The position numbers were made by a program, and so were the translations under genes. Positions 16,316 to 24,663 of a stretch of 64,000 nt of DNA are shown here, one piece after another. This stretch comes from Hymenobacter metallicola (GTDB lineage: Bacteria; Bacteroidota; Bacteroidia; Cytophagales; Hymenobacteraceae). The stretch is taken from assembly GCF_004745645.1 (NCBI RefSeq), contig NZ_SRMB01000002.1:1-64000 (forward strand). Reading direction: 5' to 3'. Under the pieces are notes generated by a model. That model ran no database searches and was not told the DNA's origin. It saw only the letters and a program-made list of their open reading frames with translations. Positions within the stretch are counted from its first letter, which is position 1. Each line of letters starts with the position of its first letter.

Positions 16316-18414
16316 TATGCGACGCCTCCTTTCAGAATCCAGGTATTGGCCGCCACCTTGCGCAGGCCCACCGAGGCATACTGGCCGGCCGTTTTCAGCC
16401 CCCCGTAGCCGTTGAGCGTTACGCCAGCTCCGGCGGCCACCGTGACCTGCCCAGCTCCCTGCTGCTCGATTTCGAGCACGGTGCCGACTGGAAAGTTTGC
16501 GGCCGCATCCGTCGGTACCCATACAGTTACAGCTGCACCAGCATTCACCGGCACAATGTTGCCGGCATCCGCCAGGTCCAACGTATAGTCGGCCGCCTTC
16601 AGCGTGCTTTGGGCAATGGTCGTGCGCACGGTGGCCACCTTGCCATCGACCTGCACCTTGGTGTAGTAGTCGCTCAGGTCCACGGGCTCGCCACTGTCGC
16701 CGTTCTGATTCACCACGACGATATCGGCCGAAATAGCGCCCAGGCACTTGCCGCCATTGCGCAGCATCACCGTGCCGCCCGAGCCGACGATGTTGCCCAC
16801 CAGCGTGCCCTTGTCCAGGATCAGCGTGCCGCCGCTGAGCTGGGCCCCGGCGGTATTGGAGAGCGTGTTGTCGTAGGTGCCGTTGGCCAGCGTCACTTCG
16901 CCGGCCGTGAGCACCACCACGTAGCCAGCGGCATAGGAAGGGCCCGTGTAGCGGCTGCCGCCCTCAATCCGGATCTTGGCCGCGGCCCCGCTGCAGTCCA
17001 CCAGCCGGTGAAAGGCCTGCAGGATTTCCGTGTCGGCCTTGATCAGCACGTCGGCCGTACCAGCTACGTCAAAGCCAACGGAGCCACCCAGTCGCACCGG
17101 GCCGGCCAGGTGCCGGAACACCCCGCCCCGGCTGTAGAGCATGGTTTGCGAGGAACCATTACCCCGCAGCTTGCCCCGGTGGGTCAGCGTGCCGTTGGTC
17201 TGATATACAGCATTGCCAAAGTCCGGAAACAGGTCTTTCTCGACGATGATGTCGGAATCTACCCCGGTAACCGAAATAGCCCCGCCCCCATAGCGGCCCT
17301 CGGGACTGTTACCGACCACCTTGCAGGTAATGACCTTATTGCCGTTATCGGTGAGCAGGTTCCAGTTCACCATCAGTCCCTTGGTGGCGTAGGTTACGCC
17401 CCCGCGCAGCACCAGCGTGGGCACCTGACCCGTGCCGACGGCCTCTACCGTATCCCCGTAATCGGCCTCCTCGTTGGCCAGCTCCACGCTGGTGTAGGAC
17501 ACCGCGGGCTCCAGCGGCCGGATGCGCCGGGCCTGGGTGTTCGACACCTCCCCTATGGGATCCGGGACAAACTGGTCGTTATACAGATCGAAGGTGCCCC
17601 GGTCCCAGGTGCCGTAGTCGGCATTGAACTGCCGGGCGTTCTTCAAATCGAGCCGGGCCCCGTCCAAGGCCTCGAGGCGCACTACGGGCATAGCCCCGGT
17701 CGGGTCATACTTGAAATACACCCGGCCCGGGCCAAAGGCTTCCTCACCCTGCAGCTGATACAGCTGCGCCCAGGTCACGTTGCTGTAAAGCGGCGAGGGC
17801 GAGAGCCCGCCCACCAGGCGCCAGTTCGCGTCGTTGTCCAGGCCGCTGATCGGGGCCGGGATGGTGCCGCCGGCCGGCTTGACCAGCTGCAGTTTGGGCT
17901 CGTAGAAATCGACGTAGCCGTTCAGGCTGAACTTCACCGTTTCACCCAGCTCGTACTTGGCCCGGTTCGGGTCGAAGTACGACACGTTGGGCAGCGCAGC
18001 CTCCTTGCTGTCGGCCAGCACCCACTTCACGGCGTTGATGCCCAGGTTGATGATCGGGTCGGCCGGCAGCAGCAGGCGGTCCGGATCATCACTGCTGGCC
18101 GTGACGAGCACGTAGTTCTTGATGCCGACCACCTTGCCGGCATCATCCTCCTCGCCGGTCACGGCGTTAAGTACGGTGCAGGGCGTGCCGATGGTGAGCA
18201 CGCTCAGGGGCAGGGCAGCCCGGAAGTCCAGGTCGCGCACGATTTTCAGGGAGCCGCGCACCTTGTTGGTGTGCAGGTCGCGCAGGAACACGAAGGAGTC
18301 CTTGATATCAGCCGAGAATTCGCGCAGGTCGGCCTCGTCAATCTCGAACGTGTCGTTGTCGGCAAAGCGGTCCTTCCACTTGTTGAGAAAGGCGTCGGGC
18401 GTCAGAAGGGCCAT
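16315..18414 (-). CDS. Tail fibre/spike-like protein with beta-helix and C-terminal fibre domain
   Basis: The 699-residue protein starts MALLTPDAFLNKWKDRF (ATG 18414, overlapping the preceding stop as ATGA). The middle (about 290-560) is a chain of short repeating strands and glycines (GAQLSGGTLILDKGTLVGN, VGSGGTVMLRNGGKC), as in right-handed beta-helix spikes. The C-terminus (about 600-699) has the pattern seen at the end of many phage fibres: VWVPTDAAANFPVGTVLEIE then GAGQVTVAAGAGVTLNG. A host-recognition role is inferred. Confidence 0.7.
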   Translation of the reverse strand: MALLTPDAFLNKWKDRFADNDTFEIDEADLREFSADIKDSFVFLRDLHTNKVRGSLKIVRDLDFRAALPLSVLTIGTPCTVLNAVTGEEDDAGKVVGIKNYVLVTASSDDPDRLLLPADPIINLGINAVKWVLADSKEAALPNVSYFDPNRAKYELGETVKFSLNGYVDFYEPKLQLVKPAGGTIPAPISGLDNDANWRLVGGLSPSPLYSNVTWAQLYQLQGEEAFGPGRVYFKYDPTGAMPVVRLEALDGARLDLKNARQFNADYGTWDRGTFDLYNDQFVPDPIGEVSNTQARRIRPLEPAVSYTSVELANEEADYGDTVEAVGTGQVPTLVLRGGVTYATKGLMVNWNLLTDNGNKVITCKVVGNSPEGRYGGGAISVTGVDSDIIVEKDLFPDFGNAVYQTNGTLTHRGKLRGNGSSQTMLYSRGGVFRHLAGPVRLGGSVGFDVAGTADVLIKADTEILQAFHRLVDCSGAAAKIRIEGGSRYTGPSYAAGYVVVLTAGEVTLANGTYDNTLSNTAGAQLSGGTLILDKGTLVGNIVGSGGTVMLRNGGKCLGAISADIVVVNQNGDSGEPVDLSDYYTKVQVDGKVATVRTTIAQSTLKAADYTLDLADAGNIVPVNAGAAVTVWVPTDAAANFPVGTVLEIEQQGAGQVTVAAGAGVTLNGYGGLKTAGQYASVGLRKVAANTWILKGGVA

Positions 18415-19088
18415 CAGGCAATGGTGTAGGTAAGTTTGAAACCGGATTTGAGCACCACCGTCTTGCCGGCGGCCACGGTGGCCAGCAGCCGGCCGCCGGC
18501 CGTGCGCAGCTGCACCGAGCCATTGCCACCCTGCTGCAGCACCACGGCGTACTGCAGGCCGCGGCCGCACACGGTCCAGGTACCGCGGTAGGGCCGGGCC
18601 CGGCGGGCCGTTTCGCCCTGCAGGGTCCAGTCGAAGCCGTTGCGCGAGCCGAAGGGCTCAGCCCCACTGTCGAACACGTCGGCGAAAGTCAGCGGGTGCT
18701 CCGGCGTACCCACCAGCTGCACCTGCCCGTTCTGGTCGCGGTAGAGGCACACGAGCTTGCGGCCCTCCAGCGTCTCCAGGCCGCCGGCCAGGCCCTCGGT
18801 GTGTCGAGCCAGCGCCCCGGTGAGCTTGTGCACCCAGATGGAGCCGTGCTTGCCCAGGTCTTTGCCGCTTTGCTTGTAGCGCACCGAGCGGCGCACGCTC
18901 ACGAGCTGGTACCATACCGTGCCTTGCTTCATGGCCAAGTCCTGCTCGATGAGCAGCGGCCCCAGGTCCGACCAGTTCAGGATGTTGCCGGCCTCCGTGT
19001 ACCAGGCCGACTCGATGCCGGCGACGTTTTCGTCGACCACCTGGTCGATGTTGCGCAGACCGAACGGATCAGAGGTGATTTCAGGCAC
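18414..19088 (-). CDS. Phage structural protein, unknown
   Basis: The 224-residue protein begins MPEITSDPFGLRNIDQVVDENVAGIESAWY. It has a beta-rich core, and its C-terminus (VQLRTAGGRLLATVAAGKTVVLKSGFKLTYTIA) resembles a small beta-barrel. It is translationally coupled to the fibre-like gene by a four-base overlap. Size and position would fit a tail-tube or small baseplate protein, but there is no diagnostic motif. Confidence 0.55.
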   Translation of the reverse strand: MPEITSDPFGLRNIDQVVDENVAGIESAWYTEAGNILNWSDLGPLLIEQDLAMKQGTVWYQLVSVRRSVRYKQSGKDLGKHGSIWVHKLTGALARHTEGLAGGLETLEGRKLVCLYRDQNGQVQLVGTPEHPLTFADVFDSGAEPFGSRNGFDWTLQGETARRARPYRGTWTVCGRGLQYAVVLQQGGNGSVQLRTAGGRLLATVAAGKTVVLKSGFKLTYTIA

Positions 19089-19152
19089 TGGACAAATGGT
19101 AAAAAATTCTGGACAAACGCTTTAGTGAAATGGACAAACGCTTGAGCGATTG

Positions 19153-19716
19153 TTAGAGGCTCACGTGGAGCGGTGCCGCGGCCGACAGGTGGGTGGTGGC
19201 CACCATCGTCGTGAGTTTCTTCTGCAGGTCCTTAAGTGCCTTGCGGGGAGTCACGGCCGCGGCCTTTTTTTTTGACGCCTTGCGCTCCTCGACAAAGCGC
19301 TGGTAGCTCTTGAGCAGGGTATCATAGGCAATGTCACTTTCCTCGAAGCCATACTTGCGCATGAAGCACTCGATGGAGTACTTGACCTGATTGCCGTGGT
19401 CGGTCATCAGGTCAACGTAGCAGTGCAGATCCAGCTTGATCAGGCTATGCACGAAGTTGTTAAATTGATACACGGTCTTGCCCGTGAGGTTTTTCAACCC
19501 AAACTGCTGGGGGCTGTAGCTGCCGTAGTGCACGGCGAAGCGGCCCGTGTACTTGGCCACTACCTCGTCCTTACGGCTGTCGGATACAGGCCGGCGCAGC
19601 AGGTTGAACAGCATCAGGCCGTAGGGGTCACTCTCCGATAAGCTGTACTCCTCACCGAGGAAGAACTGCAGATATTTTAACACATGCGGTTTAACGGGAA
19701 TCTGGAGGCTTTTCAC
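19153..19716 (-). CDS. Conserved-looking hypothetical, first gene after the late promoter
   Basis: The 187-residue protein is alpha/beta in its first 140 residues (LKYLQFFLGEEYSLSES...SIECFMRKYGF). It has a lysine-rich tail (ERKASKKKAAAVTPRKALKDLQKK), which may contact nucleic acid. It opens the late block and lies downstream of a promoter-like sequence at 19856-19887. A regulatory or DNA-binding role is possible, but no family is recognised. Confidence 0.6.
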   Translation of the reverse strand: MKSLQIPVKPHVLKYLQFFLGEEYSLSESDPYGLMLFNLLRRPVSDSRKDEVVAKYTGRFAVHYGSYSPQQFGLKNLTGKTVYQFNNFVHSLIKLDLHCYVDLMTDHGNQVKYSIECFMRKYGFEESDIAYDTLLKSYQRFVEERKASKKKAAAVTPRKALKDLQKKLTTMVATTHLSAAAPLHVSL

Positions 19717-19855
19717 AGGATCGGAGGATTAGAGTAAGCAAACGTAGCGCGTGCGCACACCGGCCCAAAGGACTCCAGGCCAGCTACCCAAACGGGTACT
19801 GGAGGGGGTATTTGTCTCTTCATAGATCTTAGAATTATACAGTGTTCGCAGCCGA

Positions 19856-19887
19856 ACAATATAGCCAATCTCCAACGCTATGCCAAA
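19856..19887 (-). promoter_or_regulatory. Candidate late promoter
   Basis: On the minus strand the sequence reads TTTG, 20 bases, TATATTGT, close to the Bacteroidota consensus TTTG-N19-21-TAnnTTTG with a single mismatch. It lies in an AT-rich 270-base gap and would give a leader of about 130 bases before the gene starting at 19716. It separates the early operon from the late structural block. Confidence 0.5.
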
Positions 19888-19985
19888 GGTTCAAATTGGT
19901 GTTTACAGCAGCGCCCGCGAACAAAAACAGCCGCATGCTGAGCCAGCATGAGGCTATATATTTTTAGCATCAGAGTACAACTATC

Positions 19986-20270
19986 CTACTGCCAGATGGC
20001 TGAGCGTTTTTCGCCACGGGCAATCCGCTGCAGCACCTCTGCACCCAGGGCTTCCAGGTTGGTCACATGGGCTCCGAGCTTCTCCCGGGCCAGGTAGTAA
20101 GCCAGCGCCGGCGCCGTGCGCAGGAAGGGGTTGAGTTGGCGGCCCTGCTCGGTGAGCACCGCCCAGCCCTCCTCGTCGCTCAGGTGCTCGAGCAGCAGCG
20201 GGCCACTGGTGCTGGGCTGCAGCTGCCGGCGCGGATCCTGGCCAGCGGAGGTGGGCATTCTCGCTTTCAT
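19986..20270 (-). CDS. Small early-operon protein, unknown
   Basis: The 94-residue, mainly helical protein (MKARMPTSAGQ...) contains LAYYLAREKLGAHVTNLEALGAEVLQRIARG. It overlaps the preceding gene's stop by one base within ATGA. It is the last gene before the late promoter, and no domain is recognised. Confidence 0.55.
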   Translation of the reverse strand: MKARMPTSAGQDPRRQLQPSTSGPLLLEHLSDEEGWAVLTEQGRQLNPFLRTAPALAYYLAREKLGAHVTNLEALGAEVLQRIARGEKRSAIWQ

Positions 20271-20662
20271 CAGACGATTTCGAAGAACTGTTTGACATTG
20301 TGGGCGGCCGAGTTCACCTTGGCCAGCAGGTTCATAAAAGGCACATCATGAGCATCCTGGGCCGAGAAAATCCAGGTCTGGATATAGAGCGAGTTCAGGA
20401 GTACCACCTCGTGCACCTGCAGGCGCCACTTCCGGGGCTTTAGCCGGCGCATCTTATCACGTGGCCACGTGCCGGCAGTGAGTCGCTCCAGCTGGCGCAG
20501 CAGCCGGGCCGTAGGCTCGACGCTGAGCAACTCCAGCACGTAGAGCCGCCGGTGGCCACTGTAGTAGGTCAGCACCTGGTGGTACATCCGGAGCGAGTGG
20601 CATAAGGCCACGGCTTCATCCTGGTGCAGCTGTAGCACCTGGTCGTATTGACGCAGGTTCAT
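20270..20662 (-). CDS. Early-operon protein, unknown, helical
   Basis: The 130-residue protein starts MNLRQYDQVLQLHQDEAVALC at ATG 20662, overlapping the previous stop (ATGA). That coupling decides the start over an upstream in-frame codon. It is alpha-helical with a strongly basic middle (PRDKMRRLKPRKWRL), suggesting nucleic-acid contact. No family recognised. Confidence 0.55.
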   Translation of the reverse strand: MNLRQYDQVLQLHQDEAVALCHSLRMYHQVLTYYSGHRRLYVLELLSVEPTARLLRQLERLTAGTWPRDKMRRLKPRKWRLQVHEVVLLNSLYIQTWIFSAQDAHDVPFMNLLAKVNSAAHNVKQFFEIV

Positions 20663-20937
20663 TTCCAGACGCCGTCTTTCACCCACACCTCCTCCTGCTT
20701 GCCGGTCTGGTTGTCGTAGAGGATGGCTTCCTTGACCGTGGAGCCCATTTTCTCGACCATTTTACGCAGGCCACGGATGCCGTATTCGCGGGGAGACTCT
20801 ACTTGGTAGCGGCCGCTGGAATCGAAGGAGGTGAAGTGCTTCTTATTGCCGTCCTTCCACACCACCCAAACGCGGGTAAGGGCATTCTGGCGCATGTTGA
20901 TAGGGGGAGCAGACGAGCGGGCTTGCTGGGTATTCAT
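20659..20937 (-). CDS. Small early-operon protein, unknown
   Basis: The 92-residue alpha/beta protein (MNTQQARSSAPPINMRQ...) has W-V-V-W-K-D-G-N-K-K-H-F and a final EVWVKDGVWK. It lies 32 bases after the replication-type gene and is coupled to the next gene by a four-base overlap. No assignment. Confidence 0.55.
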   Translation of the reverse strand: MNTQQARSSAPPINMRQNALTRVWVVWKDGNKKHFTSFDSSGRYQVESPREYGIRGLRKMVEKMGSTVKEAILYDNQTGKQEEVWVKDGVWK

Positions 20938-20969
20938 CGTGGAAAAGATGTGAGGTGAAAAAATCTAGG

Positions 20970-22343
20970 TTAAGCCTGCGCGCTGGCGGCCAGCGACGTG
21001 GCCAGGCCGAGCATGCTTAGGCGGGCATGGTAGAGGGTAAGGCCTTCGGCGCCACCGAGGCGCTTGACTTCGGTGCGGTGGTACCAGTGCAGGGCCAGCA
21101 GGTCTTTGCGTTTGGCCCGGTCTGAGGCGGGCACCTTCTCGCCCCGGTCCAGGCTCTGGCGCTGGCGCAGTTCGGTTTCGGCCAGCTGCAGGGCGCGGTC
21201 CAGGGGCGTAAGGCCCCCTTTGGGGCGGTTCATCTTGCGGGCCAGCCACAAGCGCGTGCCAGCAAAGCCATGCGTATTCTCCTGGTCGAAGTAGCCGGCG
21301 CCAGCCTGCACCATGGCGTAGGGCAAGGGCAGGTACACTTCCGGGTGCAGCTGCAGGTGGTGGCGCACCAGCTCGACGCGGTCGAGCAGCATGCGGTGCA
21401 CCTGGTCCCACTTCGCCGGCGCCGCGGCCATCAGGGCCGGCTTGTACTGGCCCAGCCAGATGGCGCGCAGGATCTTGCGGGTTTCCTGCTCGGTGAATTG
21501 GTGGGTTGGGTAGAGCAGCTGCTTGGCCATGGCCCAGAATTCGACGACGAAGCGGTCCACACGGGCCGTTCCTGTGGCTTCTGGCGAGGGCTGCGGCGCG
21601 GTGGTAGTTCGGGCCGCCCGAGCCACGGCGCGCCCCCTGTACCGAGATTTCGACGCCTGGCCGGCGTCGCCTGCCCCTTCGCGGTGGCCCTGTGGTTCCA
21701 GTAAGGGGGTTCCAGTCCGTTCCTGCGCGGGTTGGAGTGGCATTTTATCCACTGGAACGACTTTCCTTATCTGAGTTTCTAGTGTTTCAAGAACCTCATT
21801 AGGTGGAAAATATTTACCGTTTGTGGATAAAGAAAGGGGCTGTGAGGATGTTTTAGAACGGCCCGTCAGGGTCGTTTTTAGGCTTTCCACCGGCGTTTCC
21901 CACACCAGGGCAGGGTTTACCCACAACCAGTAGCTGTGGGTCCTGCCGCGGAATTTATAGTCCACCACGAAGCCGTGCTTCTTGAGCTGCTGCAGGTGGT
22001 TGCGCGTGGTGCGGGCACACATGTCGCGGGCCTCCCCTAGCTCGCGGCCGTTGGCCTCGATGCGCGGGCTCGTGTAGCCCGTATCCGTCACGAGCTGATC
22101 CCAGAGCAGCGGGGTGGCCAGCATCTTCTGGGCCTCGGCCCGGGCACGCGGGAGCAGGATTTCCACGAACAGCGTCTTCGCCCCGTCGCAGATAACGCGG
22201 GGACCATAGCGCTTCACTAGCTTGGTGCTGCCGTCTTTGTAGGTACGCGTGTGGGTGCGAACAGAGCGGTTCGCGTTGAGCTGCTTGATGCGCTTATGCA
22301 CATCCAGACGGGAAGCGGCCAGGGTTCGGAGCGAGGGGAGCAT
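20970..22343 (-). CDS. Putative phage replication protein with N-terminal winged helix
   Basis: The 457-residue protein has a winged-helix-like region near 75-160: ATPLLWDQLVTDTGYTSPR, then CARTTRNHLQQLKKHGFVVDYKF, i.e. recognition helix and wing. A linker rich in Q/T/P follows, then a helical C-terminal domain (about 245-457). In Bacteroidota phages, proteins of this size with an N-terminal wHTH in the early operon usually initiate replication or recruit helicase. No helicase or primase motif is visible, so origin binding is an inference. Two short palindromes lie just upstream of its start. Confidence 0.55.
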   Translation of the reverse strand: MLPSLRTLAASRLDVHKRIKQLNANRSVRTHTRTYKDGSTKLVKRYGPRVICDGAKTLFVEILLPRARAEAQKMLATPLLWDQLVTDTGYTSPRIEANGRELGEARDMCARTTRNHLQQLKKHGFVVDYKFRGRTHSYWLWVNPALVWETPVESLKTTLTGRSKTSSQPLSLSTNGKYFPPNEVLETLETQIRKVVPVDKMPLQPAQERTGTPLLEPQGHREGAGDAGQASKSRYRGRAVARAARTTTAPQPSPEATGTARVDRFVVEFWAMAKQLLYPTHQFTEQETRKILRAIWLGQYKPALMAAAPAKWDQVHRMLLDRVELVRHHLQLHPEVYLPLPYAMVQAGAGYFDQENTHGFAGTRLWLARKMNRPKGGLTPLDRALQLAETELRQRQSLDRGEKVPASDRAKRKDLLALHWYHRTEVKRLGGAEGLTLYHARLSMLGLATSLAASAQA

Positions 22344-22370
22344 TGGTATTAGAGCAGGTATATAGGATTT

Positions 22371-22388
22371 CCCCGATGTTGGTCGGGG
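22371..22388. repeat. Short hairpin upstream of the replication-type gene
   Basis: CCCCGA, six bases, TCGGGG. The hairpin lies 27 bases before ATG 22343 on the minus strand, without a T-run, so it is not a terminator. It could affect translation or be part of an origin. Confidence 0.45.
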
Positions 22389-22550
22389 TCTGAAAAAGGC
22401 GATGGAGAAGCAACCGAGGCGGGTATTCCTCTGGTGGCACCATCGCCGAGCTGCGTTGCGGCAGGCCCTGTGGTTCCCTGACTGGCCACGATGCCAGCTC
22501 TACCCAAGTGGTAGCTCTTCTACAGGCAGGGAAAAGCATATGCAGGAGTG

Positions 22551-22570
22551 GTGGGTCCAGTTGGACCCAC
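22551..22570. repeat. Perfect palindrome in the gap upstream of the replication-type gene
   Basis: GTGGGTCCAGTTGGACCCAC: eight-base arms around AGTT. It lies at the end of the preceding gene's 3' spacer, inside the 234-base gap 22344-22577, which contains no convincing gene. It may be an operator or part of a replication origin. Confidence 0.5.
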
Positions 22571-22577
22571 GCCGGGC

Positions 22578-22931
22578 CTACCCCTCTCCTGCTTTGACTT
22601 GCAGCAGCAGTAGCTCGCCCTGCACCTGGTGCAGGCGGCGCTCGTAGCGCTGCTTGTCTTCCTGAGCCAGGCACAGGTCGGTGGCGTAGCGCACGGGATT
22701 CTGCCGGCCCTGCTCCAGGACGAACTCCACGGCCTGGAGCTGGCCGCGCAGGGCGACTGCCTCGTGCTCGAGGCGGGCGCGCTGGCGCTGGCGTGGGTCG
22801 GCCACGGGCAGGTGCTTGAGCGAGAGCAGCTGCACGGGCAGGCCGGTCTTGAGGCGCAGCAGCTCGGCCGCCGTCAGGGCCTGGGGCAGTGTGGGGTCGG
22901 AGGTATAGAGGGTGATGGTCTGAAAGTGCAT
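22578..22931 (-). CDS. Coiled-coil early protein, unknown
   Basis: The 117-residue protein starts MHFQTITLYTSDP with a short beta segment, followed by a long heptad-rich helix (about 50-117; RQRQRARLEHEAVALRGQLQAV, QRYERRLHQVQGELLLLQV). It is 14 bases downstream of the HTH gene. No catalytic motif. Confidence 0.6.
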   Translation of the reverse strand: MHFQTITLYTSDPTLPQALTAAELLRLKTGLPVQLLSLKHLPVADPRQRQRARLEHEAVALRGQLQAVEFVLEQGRQNPVRYATDLCLAQEDKQRYERRLHQVQGELLLLQVKAGEG

Positions 22932-22945
22932 AGCAGTGGCGCGCC

Positions 22946-23290
22946 CTACGAGGCCAGACGCAGGGGCGGAATAGTGGTCAGATCAGCGGCCGTGAAGCCC
23001 ATCTTGGAGCCGTAGGCCACCAGTGCGGCGCGGGGCACGCGGTAGTAGCCGTCGGAGAACTCCAGGGCGAAGAGGGTGATGCGCTTGCCCTTCAGGTCAT
23101 ACTTGCCCTCGGTAATCCATTTCTTGACGGTGCGCACGCTGGTGCGCGTGGCCTTGGCCACTTCGTCCAGGGTGAGGTACTCGTCGGCGGCTGGGGTTGC
23201 GGGCTGAGCGGCGGCCAGGCGCTGCTCCAGCTTGAGCAGGAGCTGTTCCAGGTCGCCCTTGGTGGCTATTTGGTTGGCATCGACGGACAT
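22946..23290 (-). CDS. Helix-turn-helix protein, excisionase-like
   Basis: The 114-residue protein has a short N-terminal coiled coil (residues 8-28). Then comes an excisionase/MerR-type helix-turn-helix: EYLTLDEVAKATRTSVRTVKKWI followed by a wing, ending in VPRAALVAYGSKMGF. Such proteins direct excision or regulate transcription. ATG 23290 was chosen because the domain plus coiled coil starts there; the longer frame upstream is a shadow of the neighbouring gene. It overlaps the previous gene by 25 bases. Confidence 0.75.
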   Translation of the reverse strand: MSVDANQIATKGDLEQLLLKLEQRLAAAQPATPAADEYLTLDEVAKATRTSVRTVKKWITEGKYDLKGKRITLFALEFSDGYYRVPRAALVAYGSKMGFTAADLTTIPPLRLAS

Positions 23291-23679
23291 GGCAGGGCAG
23301 TCGAGGAAGTGGATGAATGGGGTAGCGGATGGGTGGCCAGTAGGCGCTGGCGGGCGGCATCGAACTGGTCGTTGGCCAGTAAGAGCAGGCGCACCTCGCG
23401 CAGGCGGCGCACCTGAGTGGTGGCAAAGCAGACCGTGGGCTGCGTGGCCCCGGCCGGCAGCACGCCCATGCTGCACCCGGCCCAGTGCACGGGGCCGCCG
23501 GCGGGGTGATGGTGGGCGTACTGGAAGTGGAACTGCTCGCCGGTGAGGCCGGTCCAGGTGCCGGTGACCAGCGAAAGGCTGGGCGTGGGCGCGGCCTGCT
23601 CCCAGACGGTGAAGCCAAGCCCGCGCAGCAGCGCCGCGACGGAGGCGTAGAGGTTGCGGGGGCCGGGCAGGGTTTCCAT
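23266..23679 (-). CDS. Early-operon protein, unknown
   Basis: The 137-residue protein begins METLPGPRNLYASVAALLRGLGFTVWEQ, then SLVTGTWTGLTGEQFHFQY, a compact alpha/beta fold. It starts with its ATG one base inside the previous stop and overlaps the next gene by 25 bases, as expected in a packed phage operon. No family recognised. Confidence 0.5.
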   Translation of the reverse strand: METLPGPRNLYASVAALLRGLGFTVWEQAAPTPSLSLVTGTWTGLTGEQFHFQYAHHHPAGGPVHWAGCSMGVLPAGATQPTVCFATTQVRRLREVRLLLLANDQFDAARQRLLATHPLPHSSTSSTALPCPSMPTK

Positions 23680-23990
23680 CAGGCGGCCTGGGGTAAGAGC
23701 AGCCGGAACTCGCGGCGGCAGTCGGTGAGGTCAATCTCGCGGATGCCGGCGGGCAGCGCGTCCACCAGTAGCACCTCGTCCTGGGTGCGACCTTCTTCCT
23801 GGGCCGAGCGTAGGGCCGCGGGCATGGGGCCACTCACGTACACGGTCAGGTGGCCCTGCCGGTAGCAGTAACCCAGGATGGGCTCGGGGGCGGCGACCAG
23901 GGCGCTGCCGGCGGGCAGCTCCTGCACGCGCACCCGCTTGCCGGTGCGGGCATCGGTGAGCGAAACGGGGGTTGTAAAGGTCTTTTTCAT
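23679..23990 (-). CDS. Early-operon protein, unknown
   Basis: The 103-residue protein is mainly beta (MKKTFTTPVSLTDARTGKRV, LTVYVSGPMPAALRSAQEEG). ATGA coupling to the upstream gene supports the start. No motif allows a name. Confidence 0.5.
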   Translation of the reverse strand: MKKTFTTPVSLTDARTGKRVRVQELPAGSALVAAPEPILGYCYRQGHLTVYVSGPMPAALRSAQEEGRTQDEVLLVDALPAGIREIDLTDCRREFRLLLPQAA

Positions 23991-24250
23991 GCCTGCGACG
24001 CCCGTTGGGAGGTGACTACCTGGAGCTGCCCACCCAGCTGGGCGCGGCGGCGCTGTTCGTAGGCCAGCACCAGCGGAGTTTCTTCCTGGTACTGCGGGTG
24101 GGTGGCGTCGATTTCGCGCAGGCGGCGCTTGAGCTGCTTCAGGGGCGTGAGCTGTACCACGGCGGGTGGCAGGTGCTCGTTGACGAGCGTGGCCATGTCG
24201 CGGAGGCAGGGCTTACGCGGCCCGGCCGGGGCGTCGGTGTTGAGGCGCAT
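23987..24250 (-). CDS. Small basic early protein, unknown
   Basis: The 87-residue protein is basic and helical in its C-terminal part (PLKQLKRRLREIDATHPQYQEE, then LAYEQRRRAQLGGQLQ). It lies 33 bases after the first early gene and overlaps the next by four bases. Confidence 0.5.
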   Translation of the reverse strand: MRLNTDAPAGPRKPCLRDMATLVNEHLPPAVVQLTPLKQLKRRLREIDATHPQYQEETPLVLAYEQRRRAQLGGQLQVVTSQRASQA

Positions 24251-24283
24251 AGGATTGAGCGATAAAGAGTGAGGAAATAGCGG

Positions 24284-24541
24284 TTATAAGTTGAGCGGCA
24301 GGGGCACACTGACCCGGGCCGGGGCCACCGGCAGCAGTTCTTCGGGAATCTGAAAATCGGGCAGGCCGAAGCCGATGAGCGCCACCAGGTGCTCCAGGTT
24401 CATCACGCGCCCGATGCGCACGTTGGCCAGCATGGTAGTGGTAGCTTCGTAGCCCGCCCGCACGGCCGTGTCGATGGCGCTGGTGGGCAGGTCTTCGATG
24501 ACGATCGACAGGAGCCGAAGGTATTTCTGACGCTCAGTCAT
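24284..24541 (-). CDS. First gene of the early operon; possible Cro/CII-like helical regulator
   Basis: The 85-residue protein from ATG 24541 (MTERQKYLRLLSIVIEDLP) is fully helical in residues 1-65, with a possible helix-turn-helix around SAIDTAVRAGYEATTTMLANVRIGR. It is transcribed away from the repressor from a divergent promoter, the usual place of a Cro-like or early regulatory gene. The DNA-binding role is inferred from position and weak pattern. An in-frame GTG at 24556 is an alternative start. Confidence 0.55.
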   Translation of the reverse strand: MTERQKYLRLLSIVIEDLPTSAIDTAVRAGYEATTTMLANVRIGRVMNLEHLVALIGFGLPDFQIPEELLPVAPARVSVPLPLNL

Positions 24542-24606
24542 GTTTGTGTTTGGCACAATTCACCGCGCAATTGCTTTCTTGCAGTTGCTGAGTACTGTAC
24601 ACCACA

Positions 24607-24614
24607 CAAACATA
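24607..24614 (-). promoter_or_regulatory. Early promoter -7 box
   Basis: The minus strand reads TATGTTTG, an exact match to the Bacteroidota -7 consensus TAnnTTTG, 66 bases before ATG 24541. A good -33 TTG at standard spacing is not seen. The upstream sequence there is the palindromic operator candidate, consistent with repressor control. Confidence 0.5.
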
Positions 24615-24617
24615 CGA

Positions 24618-24647
24618 TTGATACGCACAAGTGCGTAATCACTTTTG
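24618..24647 (+). promoter_or_regulatory. Repressor promoter candidate
   Basis: TTG (24618-24620), 19 bases, CACTTTTG (24640-24647), one mismatch from TTG-N19-TAnnTTTG. Transcription would start about ten bases before the GTG at 24664, so the message is nearly leaderless. The palindrome at 24623-24636 lies within the spacer, which would allow autorepression. Confidence 0.45.
24623..24636. promoter_or_regulatory. Palindromic operator candidate in the genetic switch
   Basis: ACGCAC-AA-GTGCGT has perfect six-base arms; flanking TGAT and AATCA extend the symmetry with one offset base. It lies between the divergent early and repressor promoters and is the most likely binding site of the repressor encoded at 24664. 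Confidence 0.55.
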
Positions 24648-24663
24648 AATAAAATATACACTA

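Noticed and set aside
15404..18414. Diversity-generating retroelement or CRISPR acting on the fibre genes
   Set aside because: No reverse transcriptase frame, template/variable repeat pair or regularly spaced repeat array was found in the window.
16249..18429. Long plus-strand open frame of over 700 codons opposite the fibre-like gene
   Set aside because: Antisense shadow of a GC-rich gene. Its product is His/Gln/Ala-rich without domains, while the minus-strand protein has coupled starts and beta-helix structure.
22294..22674. 126-codon minus-strand frame spanning the gap before the replication-type gene
   Set aside because: It overlaps both flanking genes in another frame and reads as proline/arginine-rich noise; the palindromes fit a non-coding gap better.
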